Positions 50,270-61,168 are shown, numbered from the stretch's first letter. The stretch: 64,000 nucleotides of DNA from Saxidomus purpurata (GCA_022818135.1 JAFMSR010000007.1:25509261-25573260); one strand, 5' to 3'. Numbers and translations: made by a program. Notes: generated by a model not told the origin, from the letters alone.

Positions 50270-52030
50270 GCCTGTACGAAAAAGTCTGGGCAGATTGGAA
50301 CGAGATCATTTACACAGAAAGTCTGTGCAGATTCGGTACGGAAATATTCTGGTTCATGAAAACATAATTTAACCAGAATTCTATGGACATATTTTGATAT
50401 ATAGAACAAAATCTGTACAGAATTTCCCGAAAAATTTAAAAAGACCAAAAAAAATCAGAAAAAAGCTGGATAATTTCTGTACAGAATAAAATCAGTATAG
50501 GTACACATGATGGTTTCTGTACAAAATAAAATTGTATAACAATGATCTCTGTACAGAAAATATTTTGTACAGAAAAGTAATTGTGACAACTGCATTATAA
50601 TTCATTATTATTATGATCTATAAATAGACAGTATATAATTGGTCCAAAGCACGCTCGACAATTCAAAATATACTATCATATTCCTGGGGTTTTATGCTTC
50701 CCCCCGTGAATATAACATTTAAATTTAGAGCAGCTGTTGTTATTTACTTTTACCTGAGTCTTAAAGTCATACATGAGTTCGAGCGTTAAAGGTGCCGCCT
50801 GCCCACCCGGGGCCAGGATTTAAAACGCTGTTGATGTCATAAATGTGACATGCATATTGTAAAACACTGACGTCGTCCAGCACATTTTTTTCCTTTTTCA
50901 ACAGCAGTTAAATAATTTAGACTGCAAACTTATTATCATTTTCTGAATTAAATTAGACTTGCAGTGATAATTTGGTTCAGTAAGATTATGTACAGCATAT
51001 CACTTTAAACTCAGCTAGTAATGTATTGATCTAGGAAACAAACAAAGCTGTAAACAAAAGAACTGAAATTTAACTCACTCACTTATGAGCTTGTATGAAC
51101 TGTTCTTGTACTATGATCTGTGAGCTATTTTTGAATTTATTTCCATACTACGATAGATTCTGTTTATGTTTTTTTTTAAACCAGCCATAAAATGTACAGT
51201 GTATAAACCTAAGTCGTTATATGCAGTAAAAATCTTTTTTGAAATCCTATCACAGTGTGTGCAGTTTTTGCGATACCTGTATACTTCCAACTCCTATATA
51301 CATGTATGATAGTTGCACTTTAATCATGTTCCATGTTACCAAATACATTGTAACATGTAGCATACTAAATCCTGCATTAATATGCCAAGTAGCTTTATTT
51401 AATTCCGTGTTTATTTGCAGATTTAAGTCATTTTATCTTAAAAAACACGTTTTAACTTTTCGCCGGCAGCCTTTTGTCACAATCCATTATTGATAGTTTT
51501 TGCCGGTTCCAGTCAAAGTTGTGAACAAAAACATGACCATAATCTGTACAGACAAGCACTAGAAATCTGTCTTGTAAAAATAAAAAGAGCAAACAATCTG
51601 TGTGATACACTAATCTGCACAGACAAAATTCTGGCTCACTAAGATTCTGTACAGACAATAAAAGATTTCATGTCAGATTCTAAATATGTGGCTACTCCGC
51701 ACAGAAAACAGAAATTAAATGCATTCTGCCCAGAATTGGTACAGCTTCTGTACATAATTGGCTCAGAGTTTTCGTACAGGAATGTAATAATATGATTGTG
51801 TGTTGAATAGAATATGTGTTCAACTAAATTCACACTTAGGTTGCATATCACAATATGGTGTGTCATGCCCCTATACGAAAGTCAATGTCAGGGCCCAAGA
51901 AAAAGTGTTCGTAATATTGATTTACAACAGATAAAGTAAATCTACCATGTTCATGAGTTGTGGATAAGGAAATCTCTACCGAGGGTTGAGAAACGTCCCA
52001 AAAACGAGGCACTGTACAGAAAACAGAAGT
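50270..52030. repeat. Two clusters of the palindrome TCTGTACAGA and variants
   Basis: Exact 10-base palindromes lie at 50412, 50476, 50548, 51543 and 51646, with many one-to-two-base variants (TCTGTGCAGA, TTTGTACAGA, TCTGCACAGA, CTGTACAGAA) between 50290-50580 and 51540-52025. The 960 bases between the clusters (50580-51540) lack the motif and hold nothing I can name. Context around the copies is often TTCTGTACAGAATAAAAT. This may be a decayed tandem array split by an insertion, or paired subterminal repeats of one element. Confidence 0.6.
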
Positions 52031-52583
52031 TATGTAATTGACCGTCGACGCGCGAACATGTACTTTCGGACATAAAATTTTTAGTCATTTACGATTTTTA
52101 TGTCTGCTTATAATTTACGTAAAAATAGTCCGGCAGCGATGAGAGATAAGCCGCGAAGGATCAGGTTATCTATCACCGGTAAATGCGCGGAAATATGTAT
52201 CTCATAGGTGAGAGAAAATATACATTAGCTCACATACTTAGTGTCATCCCTACCTCTGTGTCACTAAATACATAAAATAATTACCAGTTGTACTTTTGTT
52301 TTTCAATTATTTGATAATTGTACAACTCCTTCAACACAGTATTTCACACTGAAAACTCAAAATCACAAAATGAAAATAAAAAAGAAAATGATTTACTACA
52401 TGTATTACACTACCATTTACACTGATATTTAATTTAGAGATTTTAATTAAGTGCCATTTCATGTTAAAAATACCCTTCAATAAACCCATTTTGATTACAT
52501 ACACTAGATATGTATCAATGCTTCCTCCTTAAAAATATATTCTGCAGTATCTGATATAATTTCATAATCTTATTATTAAGTGC

Positions 52584-52584
<1 letters not shown>

Positions 52585-52616
<32 letters not shown>
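52585..52616. repeat. A32 homopolymer
   Basis: Uninterrupted run of 32 A. Could be the poly(A) tail of a retroposed sequence, but nothing recognisable precedes it. Confidence 0.9.
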
Positions 52617-52621
<5 letters not shown>

Positions 52622-52949
52622 TATACAAAACAGCTTAGAACAACCTTGAATGTCAATGACAAAGCTCAACGTTAACAAGATGAGACCATTTTCTCATTGA
52701 ATTTGGATTCTTATTTTGAAACGTCTTTTGTTTACATGCTAGTAATGGAAATTATTTTTTCCCAAATGCAGTGCAATATATCAGATTAAATATAATTTGA
52801 AGTCTTAGTTTAAATAATTCGGTTATATAATTCACTGGAATATAATAACTAATTGATTGAGTCCCAGAAATATGATGCACAAAAAGATTATATCTAACGA
52901 CACAAATTGGAGCTATAAAATGTATTTGGTTTCTTCTAAAGTTTCTCCT

Positions 52950-52977
52950 CCCCCCCCCCCCCCCCCCCCCCCCCCCC
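52950..52977. repeat. C28 homopolymer
   Basis: Uninterrupted C run, G on the minus strand. Poly-glycine minus-strand frames across it are artefacts. Confidence 0.9.
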
Positions 52978-53082
52978 GTCCCATTAATAAAAGATGAGCA
53001 CCATTGTAACACCCCACACACCTCTTTCGAATACATCTTTTCAATACAAATCTTCTTTTTTTTTTCCTTTTTTTAAAAACTT

Positions 53083-53083
<1 letters not shown>

Positions 53084-53122
<39 letters not shown>
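53084..53122. repeat. C39 homopolymer after a T-rich stretch
   Basis: A 39-base C run follows a T-rich stretch (53053-53083), making a polypyrimidine tract of about 70 bases. It could form G-quadruplex, i-motif or triplex structures, and its length is unlikely to be stable or accurately sequenced. Confidence 0.9.
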
Positions 53123-53123
<1 letters not shown>

Positions 53124-56100
53124 CTTCCCAGTGAGCTGTATTCGGTACACATTAACGAAACGCTCCCCAGCCGGAGCTGTTTCGGCGCCCAGCCACCCAT
53201 GCAGCCCCCCTTATCAAAGGGAGCTGTAATTATTCCACCTTTCCCGAAAAAGCGCCCCAGTGTCCCGATGCCAAAGACGTATCATTCGTTTATCAGCCAA
53301 ATTATATAGAATACAAAGATCATATTGCGTTCAGGATGCAGATAAGCCCTTGGATGTAGTCTTTTCAGGGCGGACAGTTGAATGAAATTTTGACTTTAAT
53401 CCTTTTGCAGATATTGGAAAATTTTTTTTTTTCATATCATGTTTTCATATGACGAAACCACATACGCACAACATGGACACAAGATACATTTACCGCCCCG
53501 GAAAAAAAGGAAAAGATGGTATCTAACATGAGTAATTGCACATGTTTAATTAGGTAAGATTCCTAATTTCTGTGTATTAACACATGTAATGGTCTTTATA
53601 TTTCTAATAAAGCAAACATAGGAAGCTGATTGATTTTGAATATGCTTTGCTTAATATCAGCTATACCAAGGGGCATGTATGTCATGTAGCTCCCCGGGAG
53701 TTTTATTGAAAGGGTCTGTATCCGGTATTACATACCTTCTGGTATTTCAAGGTAATTGCACCTTTCGGATAATCTTTCCATATGAAATCATTTTCCGAGT
53801 TGAGAATATGAGTCAGTCGTTAGCAACTGATCAGAATATAGTATTCATATATATATACAGTGAAACGTATATTCAAACGATTTCTTAATTTAATCTTATG
53901 ACAGCCACCAACAAGAACGTTTAGTAATATTGAACTCTCTGGCGGGGGCTTTTAATGGTCAGACCACAGTAGTGGGCTAATACTATTCTCTTTATATAAC
54001 TGCTGACATTCTACATGCTTTTTATCTCATAACTGTTCCCAAAATGTCTATGTCTATAACCCAGCCTCCGATTCATTTGTATCAGTATTCAAATTTTACA
54101 GAGCTTTGCAAAATGACGCTTTATTGCTGGTTTTAAAATGTAAAAAAAAATGTAAAAAACGAGTTCTATTTCCATGATTTATTGTGTTACCATCGGCTTA
54201 TTATGGAAGAGTGTGAAAAGGTGTTTGACATTTATTGAAAATATTAGTTTTAATCTTATTTTACCCCAAGCAAACAATATTTGTAGGGGAATGATATAAA
54301 TCACTTTGTTTTATCACGTCTCTTGAAGTTACACTTAAACTTTATTCATTTTATCATCATGAAGAAATTGGGCACCAAATTTGGCATAATATGAAAATTA
54401 TGATTGTTATATTACTGAGATTTTAGGTATGCAATCTTAACGGTTGAAATCACGAAGGATTCCCGAGAACCAATGAAGAAATGTCAAAGTAGTAAATTGT
54501 GCACTTGATAATGATACAGTTTTTCATGTTTGGATTCAACTTTACATCAACATACATCGGTCTGATAGGAAATGTCTTACGTTTTCATAAAGCTAGCCAT
54601 TATCTTACAAATCAAGGATTTATTATACCATTAAAACTGTTTAATTTTTATATCTGAGCAAGTTCCTTTAAGAAACTTGTCATTTTTTTGGTATTACTGC
54701 TGTCTGACAATTCATTTGAGGAATAAAATCAGTCTTTTGTTGTGAAATGTTTGTGTAAAGCAAAACAGATAAGAGACCGCTCACATTTTGCAGGCTTGGG
54801 ACTGTCTCTGTGTTAGTAAGTATGTGCACATAAATAAATAGCAATACACTTTGCCACACTTCACACCAGGCGTGTTTAGTCTCTATTTTGTATTAATTCC
54901 ACTAAAAGCATCATGCATACACAAACATAAACAACAACATTAAAGATATAGTGTGCAAAATAGTGAAGAAAAATCTATTTGAGGGGGTCACTGGTGGGGT
55001 TTAGGATTTTTGCACTTCCGGAAATGGACATTTGTTATATTTAAAAAAAATGATGATTTAACTGAAAAAAAACAATTATGCAGTAGAAAACTTAGGCACA
55101 GTAGAAATATTTTAGTGCAAAAAAATGAACATTTTTGAGAAAAAATAGTTTGACCTCACATTTCGTGACTAAGTTAACAAATTTTGCCATATGCCAAAAT
55201 GGGGGTAGGGGTACAAAAATAGCCATTTCTCTAAAACCGTTTAAGATATTTACTCAGACTTTATTACAAAATGAATTGTAACGAAACAAAAATACTAGTC
55301 CCTTTTACAGGTTTTAATCAAACTGTAGGCAAAATATCTGAAAAACCTTGTTATTCCTCTATCATGAAAATATTAATTTATCAAAAATTGTAAAAACATG
55401 AATTTTAGTAAAGTGGGTGGAGTGCTAAAAATGTGCGAAATTTTTATTCAGATGATGATAGAAATACCACTTTCTTTTACTTTATGCTAAGTATGACATA
55501 CTACATTAGAAAAGATTCAAATTTGATACCCATTCTGAAAAATACACCACATACATAAACGTTTAAAATACCAAAATTCTACCTAATTCTGCATTTAGCA
55601 CCTTGATCTGATAGTATATCACTAATATTGCGAAAATGTTAAGTCATTGACCAATAATTATTTTTTCAAAATTTGACTAGCGATATGTTAGTCCCCATAA
55701 AAAACAGGGTCAATAAAATGTCTTGCTATTTTGATTATAAAGGTTGGAGTCTTTCATTTTCTATTTTTTACTTCCCGTAAAAAAGAAAATAAAACAATGC
55801 TGGCCTAATCATATCGAAGGCGGGGGGAAGGGGTCACTGGGGATTAAGCCAAGATCACGGTTAGGGGTAATTGCATTTTCCTTTCCATTTGATATCTTCA
55901 ACTTTGACATTTTACGGATATTTGTGAAAATTGGGTCAATTGTCTCATCAAGAGAACAAAAAGTAATACAGGTTTCATTGTCGATAATTAGTAAATGTCA
56001 ATCTCTCGTCAGAAAGTACACCATTTGTTATGGGAGTATTTAATGATATGATTAAGGGATTCTTTATTTATTATGACATGTCAGTGCAATATATATTATA

Positions 56101-56590
56101 GGCCCTCACATTGCTATTCAGTGTTAGAGATGTGCACGAAGCACCTGATTCGATTTAGTTCCTCTAAAACGGATTGTTTCCATTGTGTACTACTTCTAAC
56201 ACGCTGGATAAGGTACTTAGCACTGATCTTTCCCAGCATTATAACTATAAATACAGAAAATGAGCATAGAGATGAAGTTCTATAAAAATAATTAATATTT
56301 ACCCGATGATACATGTATGTCGATTTTAAAAAAATTCTATTTTACAAAAAAAAGCTTTGCTTTTCGATGTACTAGAACTCTTTGAAGGTGAAATGCGCCT
56401 CAAATTAATTTCTCGAATTTTCTTCTCACATTTGCACCATGTATATTTAAGCATATTTTCGATTGCGCAGGGAATTGCTTTTTGTAATATCTTGTATTGT
56501 TTGTTTGTTTGTAATTGTGCTTATTACGTCCACCAACCTCTACAGAGGCTATAATCGGTACGACCCGTTTGTAATATCTTGCAAACTTTT
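53123..56590. other. No gene; short anonymous repeats
   Basis: 53123-53290 is GC-richer (CCCAGCCGGAGCTG, AAAGCGCCCCAG) and may be part of a repeat containing the C-tracts. The phrase GGGGTCACTGG occurs at about 54984 and 55829, bracketing an A-rich stretch of 850 bases; this could be the ends of an element but I cannot confirm it. Frames (99 codons at 55744 is the largest) lack coding character. Confidence 0.45.
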
Positions 56591-56793
56591 TCACAAAATG
56601 TAGTCCTGAAGAAGACAAACAAAACAACTGTTAGAGGAATCAGAAATGGCCAACTATTCACAGAACAACAATAAATACAACTTACATTTCATCAAGCCAT
56701 CCACAGACAGCTCTAAAATGGAGACTTCAAATCTTAAAAAGAACTACCTCCTAAGGTACAACGACCCGGAAGTACTTGTTGACCGGCGTCACA
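56591..56793 (+). repeat. Inverted repeat A, left arm
   Basis: Starts TCACAAAATGTAGTCCTG and ends GACCGGCGTCACA. It matches the reverse complement of 58094-58297 over about 203 bases at roughly 92% by eye. Weak similarity may continue some 25 bases outward (GTAATAT-CTT on the left). No target duplication could be seen. Confidence 0.85.
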
Positions 56794-56843
56794 CCTTCTT
56801 CTGTACTGCTTCAAACATAGCTACTGGCGTCACGTTTTACTAG
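56646..56843 (+). CDS. Candidate small coding exon inside repeat arm A
   Basis: A 65-codon frame starts in strong context (GAAATGG) and reads MANYSQNNNKYNLHFIKPST, then a charged part including RYNDPEVLVDRRH. The composition is hydrophilic and unlike background frames. No domain is recognised. The inverted copy at 58094-58297 keeps the ATG but has a 2-base insertion about 14 codons in, which breaks the frame. So either only this copy is coding or neither is. Low confidence. Confidence 0.2.
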   Translation: MANYSQNNNKYNLHFIKPSTDSSKMETSNLKKNYLLRYNDPEVLVDRRHTFFCTASNIATGVTFY

Positions 56844-56976
56844 CGCATTCCCTCGCTGTCTGCAGGTTTTTAAGCGGTAGCGTTTTGCCTTTGTAACATA
56901 TTTTCAACGTACTGATTTTTTTCTTGTAGCTTTCTATAAGACACTGTGGTGTAACCGAGACGGTTAACATTTTTTC

Positions 56977-57020
56977 GGAATTTCCAAGATGGCGGACGAG
57001 AGTGGATGTGAAAAGTAGGT
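56977..57020 (+). promoter_or_regulatory. Promoter/first-exon-like module, left copy
   Basis: GGAATTTCC (56977-56985), a palindromic NF-kB-type site, abuts CCAAGATGGCGG (YY1-type). The ATG at 56989 opens MADESGCEK, with a GTAGGT splice donor at 57015-57020 overlapping the stop codon of the unspliced frame. YY1-type motifs enclosing an ATG are typical of housekeeping first exons. The same module is identical in the inverted copy at 60335-60379. Function is inferred; no downstream exon was identified. Confidence 0.35.
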
Positions 57021-57358
57021 GTCTTACTTTTTTCCTCGTAACTAGTTAAAACGATTTCAGAAATGAAATTCTTACACAGACCGATAGAAAAATGTTTTGC
57101 CATTCTAGGCTTTATCCGTTTCATTAAACAGTGTCTACTTTTTCTAAATATCGTTGATAAAAGTGAACCAAATGCCGGTGCTCCGAAATGAAGCGAGAGG
57201 TCATGTGTGTTTTTACTCGGCAAAAGTTCATTCTTTTGATGGATAAGTCCACGAAAACCACTCCTCAGTAGATTATGTTGTTATCTTAAAGAACGAAAAG
57301 CTAAATGTTGATATATGTACAGGAAATGGGCGAAAAGCCACTTACACGAAATATGCTC

Positions 57359-57473
57359 TGTACGGTCCATATACTATTTTGAATCACACGTTTCTTTCAC
57401 TGTACGGTTCGTATATGCATAAAACTGTTCGGTGCGTAGCAAAATTTAAACAAAATTACTGTACGGTCCGTAG
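57359..57473 (+). repeat. Array of four TGTACGGTCCGTA motifs, left arm
   Basis: TGTACGGTCCATAT (57359), TGTACGGTTCGTAT (57401), TGTTCGGTGCGTAG (57426) and TGTACGGTCCGTAG (57460), with a fainter AGTACGATGGG at 57492. The core TACGGACCGTA is palindromic. Confidence 0.7.
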
Positions 57474-57903
57474 ATGAAACCTAGATGAAACAGTACGATG
57501 GGTTTTTGTAATTATAGTTTGAAGCTAACATAAACATAAAGAGCTTACATGAGCGTATTGCCTGTAATGATAAATAATTGCAAATAAATCTAATTCACAT
57601 AGGCTACTTTATCAGTTGGTAGATTTGTTTATTTTGTAATATTTACGCTTAAAATTTCTTTATACAATATCTACAAACTGACATATAGTTTCACATTGAA
57701 CTTTCATGATCATTAGAAATCAAGTCATGGCATCAAAATGTAGAAGAACATTGAATGCTAGTTTATTTCTGACAGTATTCATATCATTCAAACTCTCTTA
57801 TTGTCTCCATGTTCGTTTTCTTCATTTTAAAAGCATGTCCCGGAAGTATCATTTAATCTATACAAATATATACAGTTGTACTTAGCCGGTACTGTATAAA
57901 TTG

Positions 57904-58056
57904 TTTGCGACAATTAAAACCGTATTAACGGTCGCAAATGTCAAAATCACTAAATAGTTAACCCTTTTCTAACGCACAAATTGAATGTGTTTTAATGCGA
58001 TAATTAAAACGTCGTTGGATTCTTGCGACTGTATATACGTTATTTAATAGTCGCAA
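57904..58056. repeat. Two hairpins with TTGCGAC/GTCGCAA stems
   Basis: TTTGCGAC (57904-57911) pairs with GTCGCAAA (57931-57938), and TTGCGACT (58023-58030) pairs with AGTCGCAA (58049-58056). The two hairpins are about 120 bases apart and lie just inside the right A arm. ACGACGTC-type strings follow at 58063-58090. Confidence 0.6.
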
Positions 58057-58093
58057 ATTTAAACGACGTCACCGATCAGAAACGACGTTACTG

Positions 58094-58297
58094 TGTGACA
58101 CCGGTCAACAAGTACTTCCGGGTCGTTGTACCTTAGGAAGTAGTTCTTTGGAGATTTGAAGTCTCCATTTTAGAGCTGTCTGCGGATGGCTTGATGAAAT
58201 GTATAAGTTGTATTTATTGTTGTTCTGTAAATTTTTGACCATTTCTGATTGCTCTAACAGTTGTTTTGTTTGTCTTCTTCAGGAATACATTTTGTGA
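58094..58297 (-). repeat. Inverted repeat A, right arm
   Basis: Reverse complement of 56591-56793. It lies between the two B arms, so A and B pairs interleave. It carries a 2-base insertion relative to the left arm within the CAACTTA(TA)CATTTC segment. Confidence 0.85.
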
Positions 58298-58434
58298 TGG
58301 AAGAGTTGAAATATTACTACACGCCGGCTACATGACAGCTGTGTTTGGAAATTTGTACAGTGTCTCCAGATTTGAGTGATAGCAAAAAGTTCTTGTTGAC
58401 GATGTAACTTTTCTGGTGTAGATTGACTGTGATA

Positions 58435-58713
58435 ATGATGAAGATGAGAAATATGGACGCTGATTGCTTGAATTTTGTTGTGAAAGCCAGAGGAAATGTG
58501 CAAAAGTGCTCTAATTACGATAGAATCAAATGGGACAAAAATGACCGGTGTAACACCTTACATCGGTACTGCGTTAGAAACGTCGATAACTGCGTTAGAA
58601 TGAGCGTTCGCGTAGAAAATAACCCTTTGCTTTATTCACTGTTTGTAATATCTGGTCATGTTAAAACCGAAATAACATCCCTTTCAGCGTTGTTATCGTC
58701 TAATAAACAATGA
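58435..58713 (+). CDS. Candidate coding exon between the B arms
   Basis: From the first ATG (58435) the frame runs 92 codons, starting MMKMRNMDADCLNFVVKA and ending SLSALLSSNKQ, with four cysteines in a basic, asparagine-rich middle part. It is less AT-rich than its surroundings. An acceptor-like TTTTCTGGTGTAG lies about 20 bases upstream. No domain is recognised. It sits downstream of the left promoter-like module (56977), 1.4 kb away on the same strand, so it could be a later exon, but nothing in the sequence proves a connection. Confidence 0.2.
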   Translation: MMKMRNMDADCLNFVVKARGNVQKCSNYDRIKWDKNDRCNTLHRYCVRNVDNCVRMSVRVENNPLLYSLFVISGHVKTEITSLSALLSSNKQ

Positions 58714-59805
58714 TTTGGAGTACTGATACGCAGTTATTAGCCACGAATGCCGGATTTTAAACAATGAACACCGCTGGAACGGACGTTATTGCTAAATGAA
58801 CAATATCGTTCTATTCTAAAATTATTTATTTTCTTTGCTTATTGTTATGTTATGAATATTGTTTAACGTGTACTAATACATAAGCCATATTTCTCTTTCC
58901 TTGTGATTATTGTTCCTTTTATACTACTGTTTGCTTTTCTAGATTTGTTTATTTTATACATGAAGGCTTTACAGAATTGGAGATGTATTCTTCAATGATT
59001 GAATATTTTACGTTGTAATTAAAGCCAAAGATTGGCATATTTTTATCTTTTTATAATTTTATGCCTTCTTTTTGTTTTATTTTCTAATTATATGTACCTA
59101 GACGGGCTTGATTTTTTATTCATATATAAAAGAAAATGATGAAAAGGTTCAAACTATAAAAGGTTTTCTACAATGTGTACATAAGCGCAACATATAATTA
59201 TCATATAGTTTCATAACATGTACCAATTTCTTACGGACATATTTCTGAGTTAAAAATAACCAGTCGGGATATGAAATGGGAAAAATACATTCAAATGATG
59301 CATGCAAAAGCATTCTAGTGAAATAAAATAATATGTATTATTTATTGTGTTTGTCTCATGGCATAGTACCCACAATCACATATTTTCAGGTTTTTTTTTG
59401 CGTCATGATAACTTCATATTCTTACACCACACTGACAATACACCACACTGACAATGCTATTAGTATACGAACTACTCAGTGAAAAGTCTGTTCAAACAAG
59501 TAGAAGAGTCAACGTATAAACGTAAATTGTTTTCGTTCAATGATTATTCTGCTGTGTGTATTCACTTTCTACATTGTCAAGTTTAAGTCCATGACGGACA
59601 TGCGGCAATATTTTTGCTTCACATGCTTTGTGGTTTTCTCGCACTGAAAATGGATTCCTGGCTGGTTCAAAGTTCTAAGATACCTTTCCAGACTTCCTTG
59701 TCCGTTTACCACGCCTTCGCTCCTCTGTATCGAAAGAGTGTCCCTGAAATATAATAATTATTATGATCATTTTCATTACCGATATTATTTCCGGAATGAA
59801 CTTAC
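58714..59805. other. AT-rich spacer between the B arms
   Basis: No frame, hairpin or repeat stands out, apart from a short duplicated phrase (CACCACACTGACAAT) at about 59425 and 59441. Confidence 0.5.
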
Positions 59806-59883
59806 GCAATACGCTCATGTAAGCCTTTTTGTTCAGGTAAGCTTCAAACTATATATTACAAGAACCCATCAGTACGGTTTCAT

Positions 59884-60001
59884 CTACGGACCGTACAGTA
59901 ATTTTGTTCAAATTTTGCTACGCACCGTACAGTTTTTATGCATATACGAACCGTACAGGGAAAGAAACGTGTGATTCAACATATGTATATGGACCGTACG
60001 A
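59884..60001 (-). repeat. Array of four TGTACGGTCCGTA motifs, right arm
   Basis: CTACGGACCGTACAG (about 59884), CTACGCACCGTACAG (59919), ATACGAACCGTACAG (59944) and TATGGACCGTACG (about 59988), reading the opposite way from the left arm array. All four motifs and their spacing are kept. Confidence 0.7.
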
Positions 60002-60334
60002 GCTATTTCGTGTAAGTGGCTTTTTTGTCCATTTTCTGTATATATATCAACATAAAGTATTTTGTTCTTTAAGATAACAACAAATCTACTGGGAGTGGTT
60101 TTCGTGGACTTATCCATCAAAGAATGAACTTTTGCCGAGTAAAAACACACTGACCTCTCGCTTCATTTCGGAGCACCGGCATTTGGTTCACTTTTATCAA
60201 CGATATTTAGAAAAGTAGACACTGTTTAATGAAACGGATAAAGCCTAGAATGGCAAAATCATTTTTCTATCGGTCTGTGTAAGAATTTCATTTCTGAAAT
60301 TCGTTTTTAACTAGTTACGAAGAAAAATTAAGAC

Positions 60335-60379
60335 ACCTACTTTTCACATCCACTCTCGTCCGCCATCTTGGAAATTCCG
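60335..60379 (-). promoter_or_regulatory. Promoter/first-exon-like module, right copy
   Basis: On the minus strand: GGAATTTCC (60379-60371), CCAAGATGGCGGACGAG with ATG at 60366-60364, then GTAGGT donor at 60340-60335. The encoded MADESGCEK is identical to the left copy. A CRE octamer TGACGTCA lies upstream on this strand at about 60482-60489. The two modules point toward each other. Confidence 0.35.
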
Positions 60380-60426
60380 AAAATATGTTAACCGTCTCGG
60401 TTACACCACAGTGTAAGAGCTACAAA

Positions 60427-61043
60427 CTGATATAAAATATGACATAAAACATGTGACGTTGTAACCGCTATGCACGGATCTGTGACGTCAAAATGGAAAT
60501 AAATGACCTCGAATTTTGTTAAAATTTTAGCGTAAAATTAAATTTATCAGAAATCGGCTTGATTAAAAAACGTTAAAGTTCAATATGTTTTGTAAAACCT
60601 ATTTTGCTATTAGTTGACCTTGTAAAAATCAGGGGTCACCGACTTACGCATTTCGTAATTTTACCAATTCGTACGCCATACCCCATGTCTGACATAAGCG
60701 TTTAAATGCAGTTTTAACATGTGTCCTTGAAATAAATGAAAAATTTATGCACAACTGGATACTTTGTCATATATATTATACTGTTTATAACTAAATATAT
60801 TTAAAGACATGGAAGTAGCTGTAGGTGTTCGAAAAGGCAAGTAATAAAGAAATGTTTTCCTCACTTTAATTCCCGTTCATATTTTATAATCATAGGTTGG
60901 AAATGAGTTTTCCGTCACAAGTTTTATATGCTTTATTTTACATTTGTACTGCTAACTAATAGGCTATAAATGTGAAAAAGTTGTGCTCAAAAACAAAAAC
61001 AGAAAAAAAATACATAGAAATAAACAGAAGAGCAAGATTGCTA
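60427..61043. other. No recognisable gene
   Basis: AT-rich with an A-rich patch at 60980-61010. Only the CRE-type octamer near 60482 is notable. Confidence 0.5.
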
Positions 61044-61168
61044 TCTATTGATTATTTCAAGAAAACATTAACATTACACAATTTCAAAACAATTGGATGA
61101 ATTTTCTCTATTGATTATTTCAAGAAAACATTAACATTACACAATTTCAAAACAATAAGATGAATTTC
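61044..61168. repeat. 63-base tandem duplication, two copies
   Basis: Copies start TCTATTGATTATTTCAAGAA at 61044 and 61107 and are nearly identical over 60 bases, differing mainly at AATTGGATG versus AATAAGATG. The near identity implies a recent event. Confidence 0.9.

Larger units (their letters stand above)
56923..57561 (+). repeat. Inverted repeat B, left arm
   Basis: About 640 bases from TTGTAGCTTTCTATAAGACA to ATGAGCGTATTGC, matching the reverse complement of 59806-60426 at roughly 85-90% with small indels. Shared landmarks: ACTGTGGTGTAACCGAGACG, GGCGGACGAGAGTGGATGTG, AATGCCGGTGCTCCGAAATG, ACTCGGCAAAAGTTCATTC, and the TGTACGGTCCGTA array. The long minus-strand frame at 56870-57223 is not conserved in the other arm. 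Confidence 0.85.
59806..60426 (-). repeat. Inverted repeat B, right arm
   Basis: About 620 bases, the reverse complement of 56923-57561. It keeps the promoter-like module, the palindromic array and the conserved tail at GCAATACGCTCATGTAAG. Confidence 0.85.

Noticed and set aside
50765..50860. Possible SINE fragment (GAGTTCGAGCG, CCTGCCCACCCGGGG)
   Set aside because: No A box at proper spacing and no recognisable body.
52752..53200. Minus-strand frames with long glycine runs
   Set aside because: They are direct translations of the C28 and C39 homopolymers.
54950..55850. Element bounded by two GGGGTCACTGG phrases
   Set aside because: The phrases are in direct orientation with differing context and no other shared ends; too weak to call.
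56870..57223. 117-codon minus-strand frame in arm B
   Set aside because: It begins at a non-ATG codon, and the corresponding frame in the other arm has a stop near its start.
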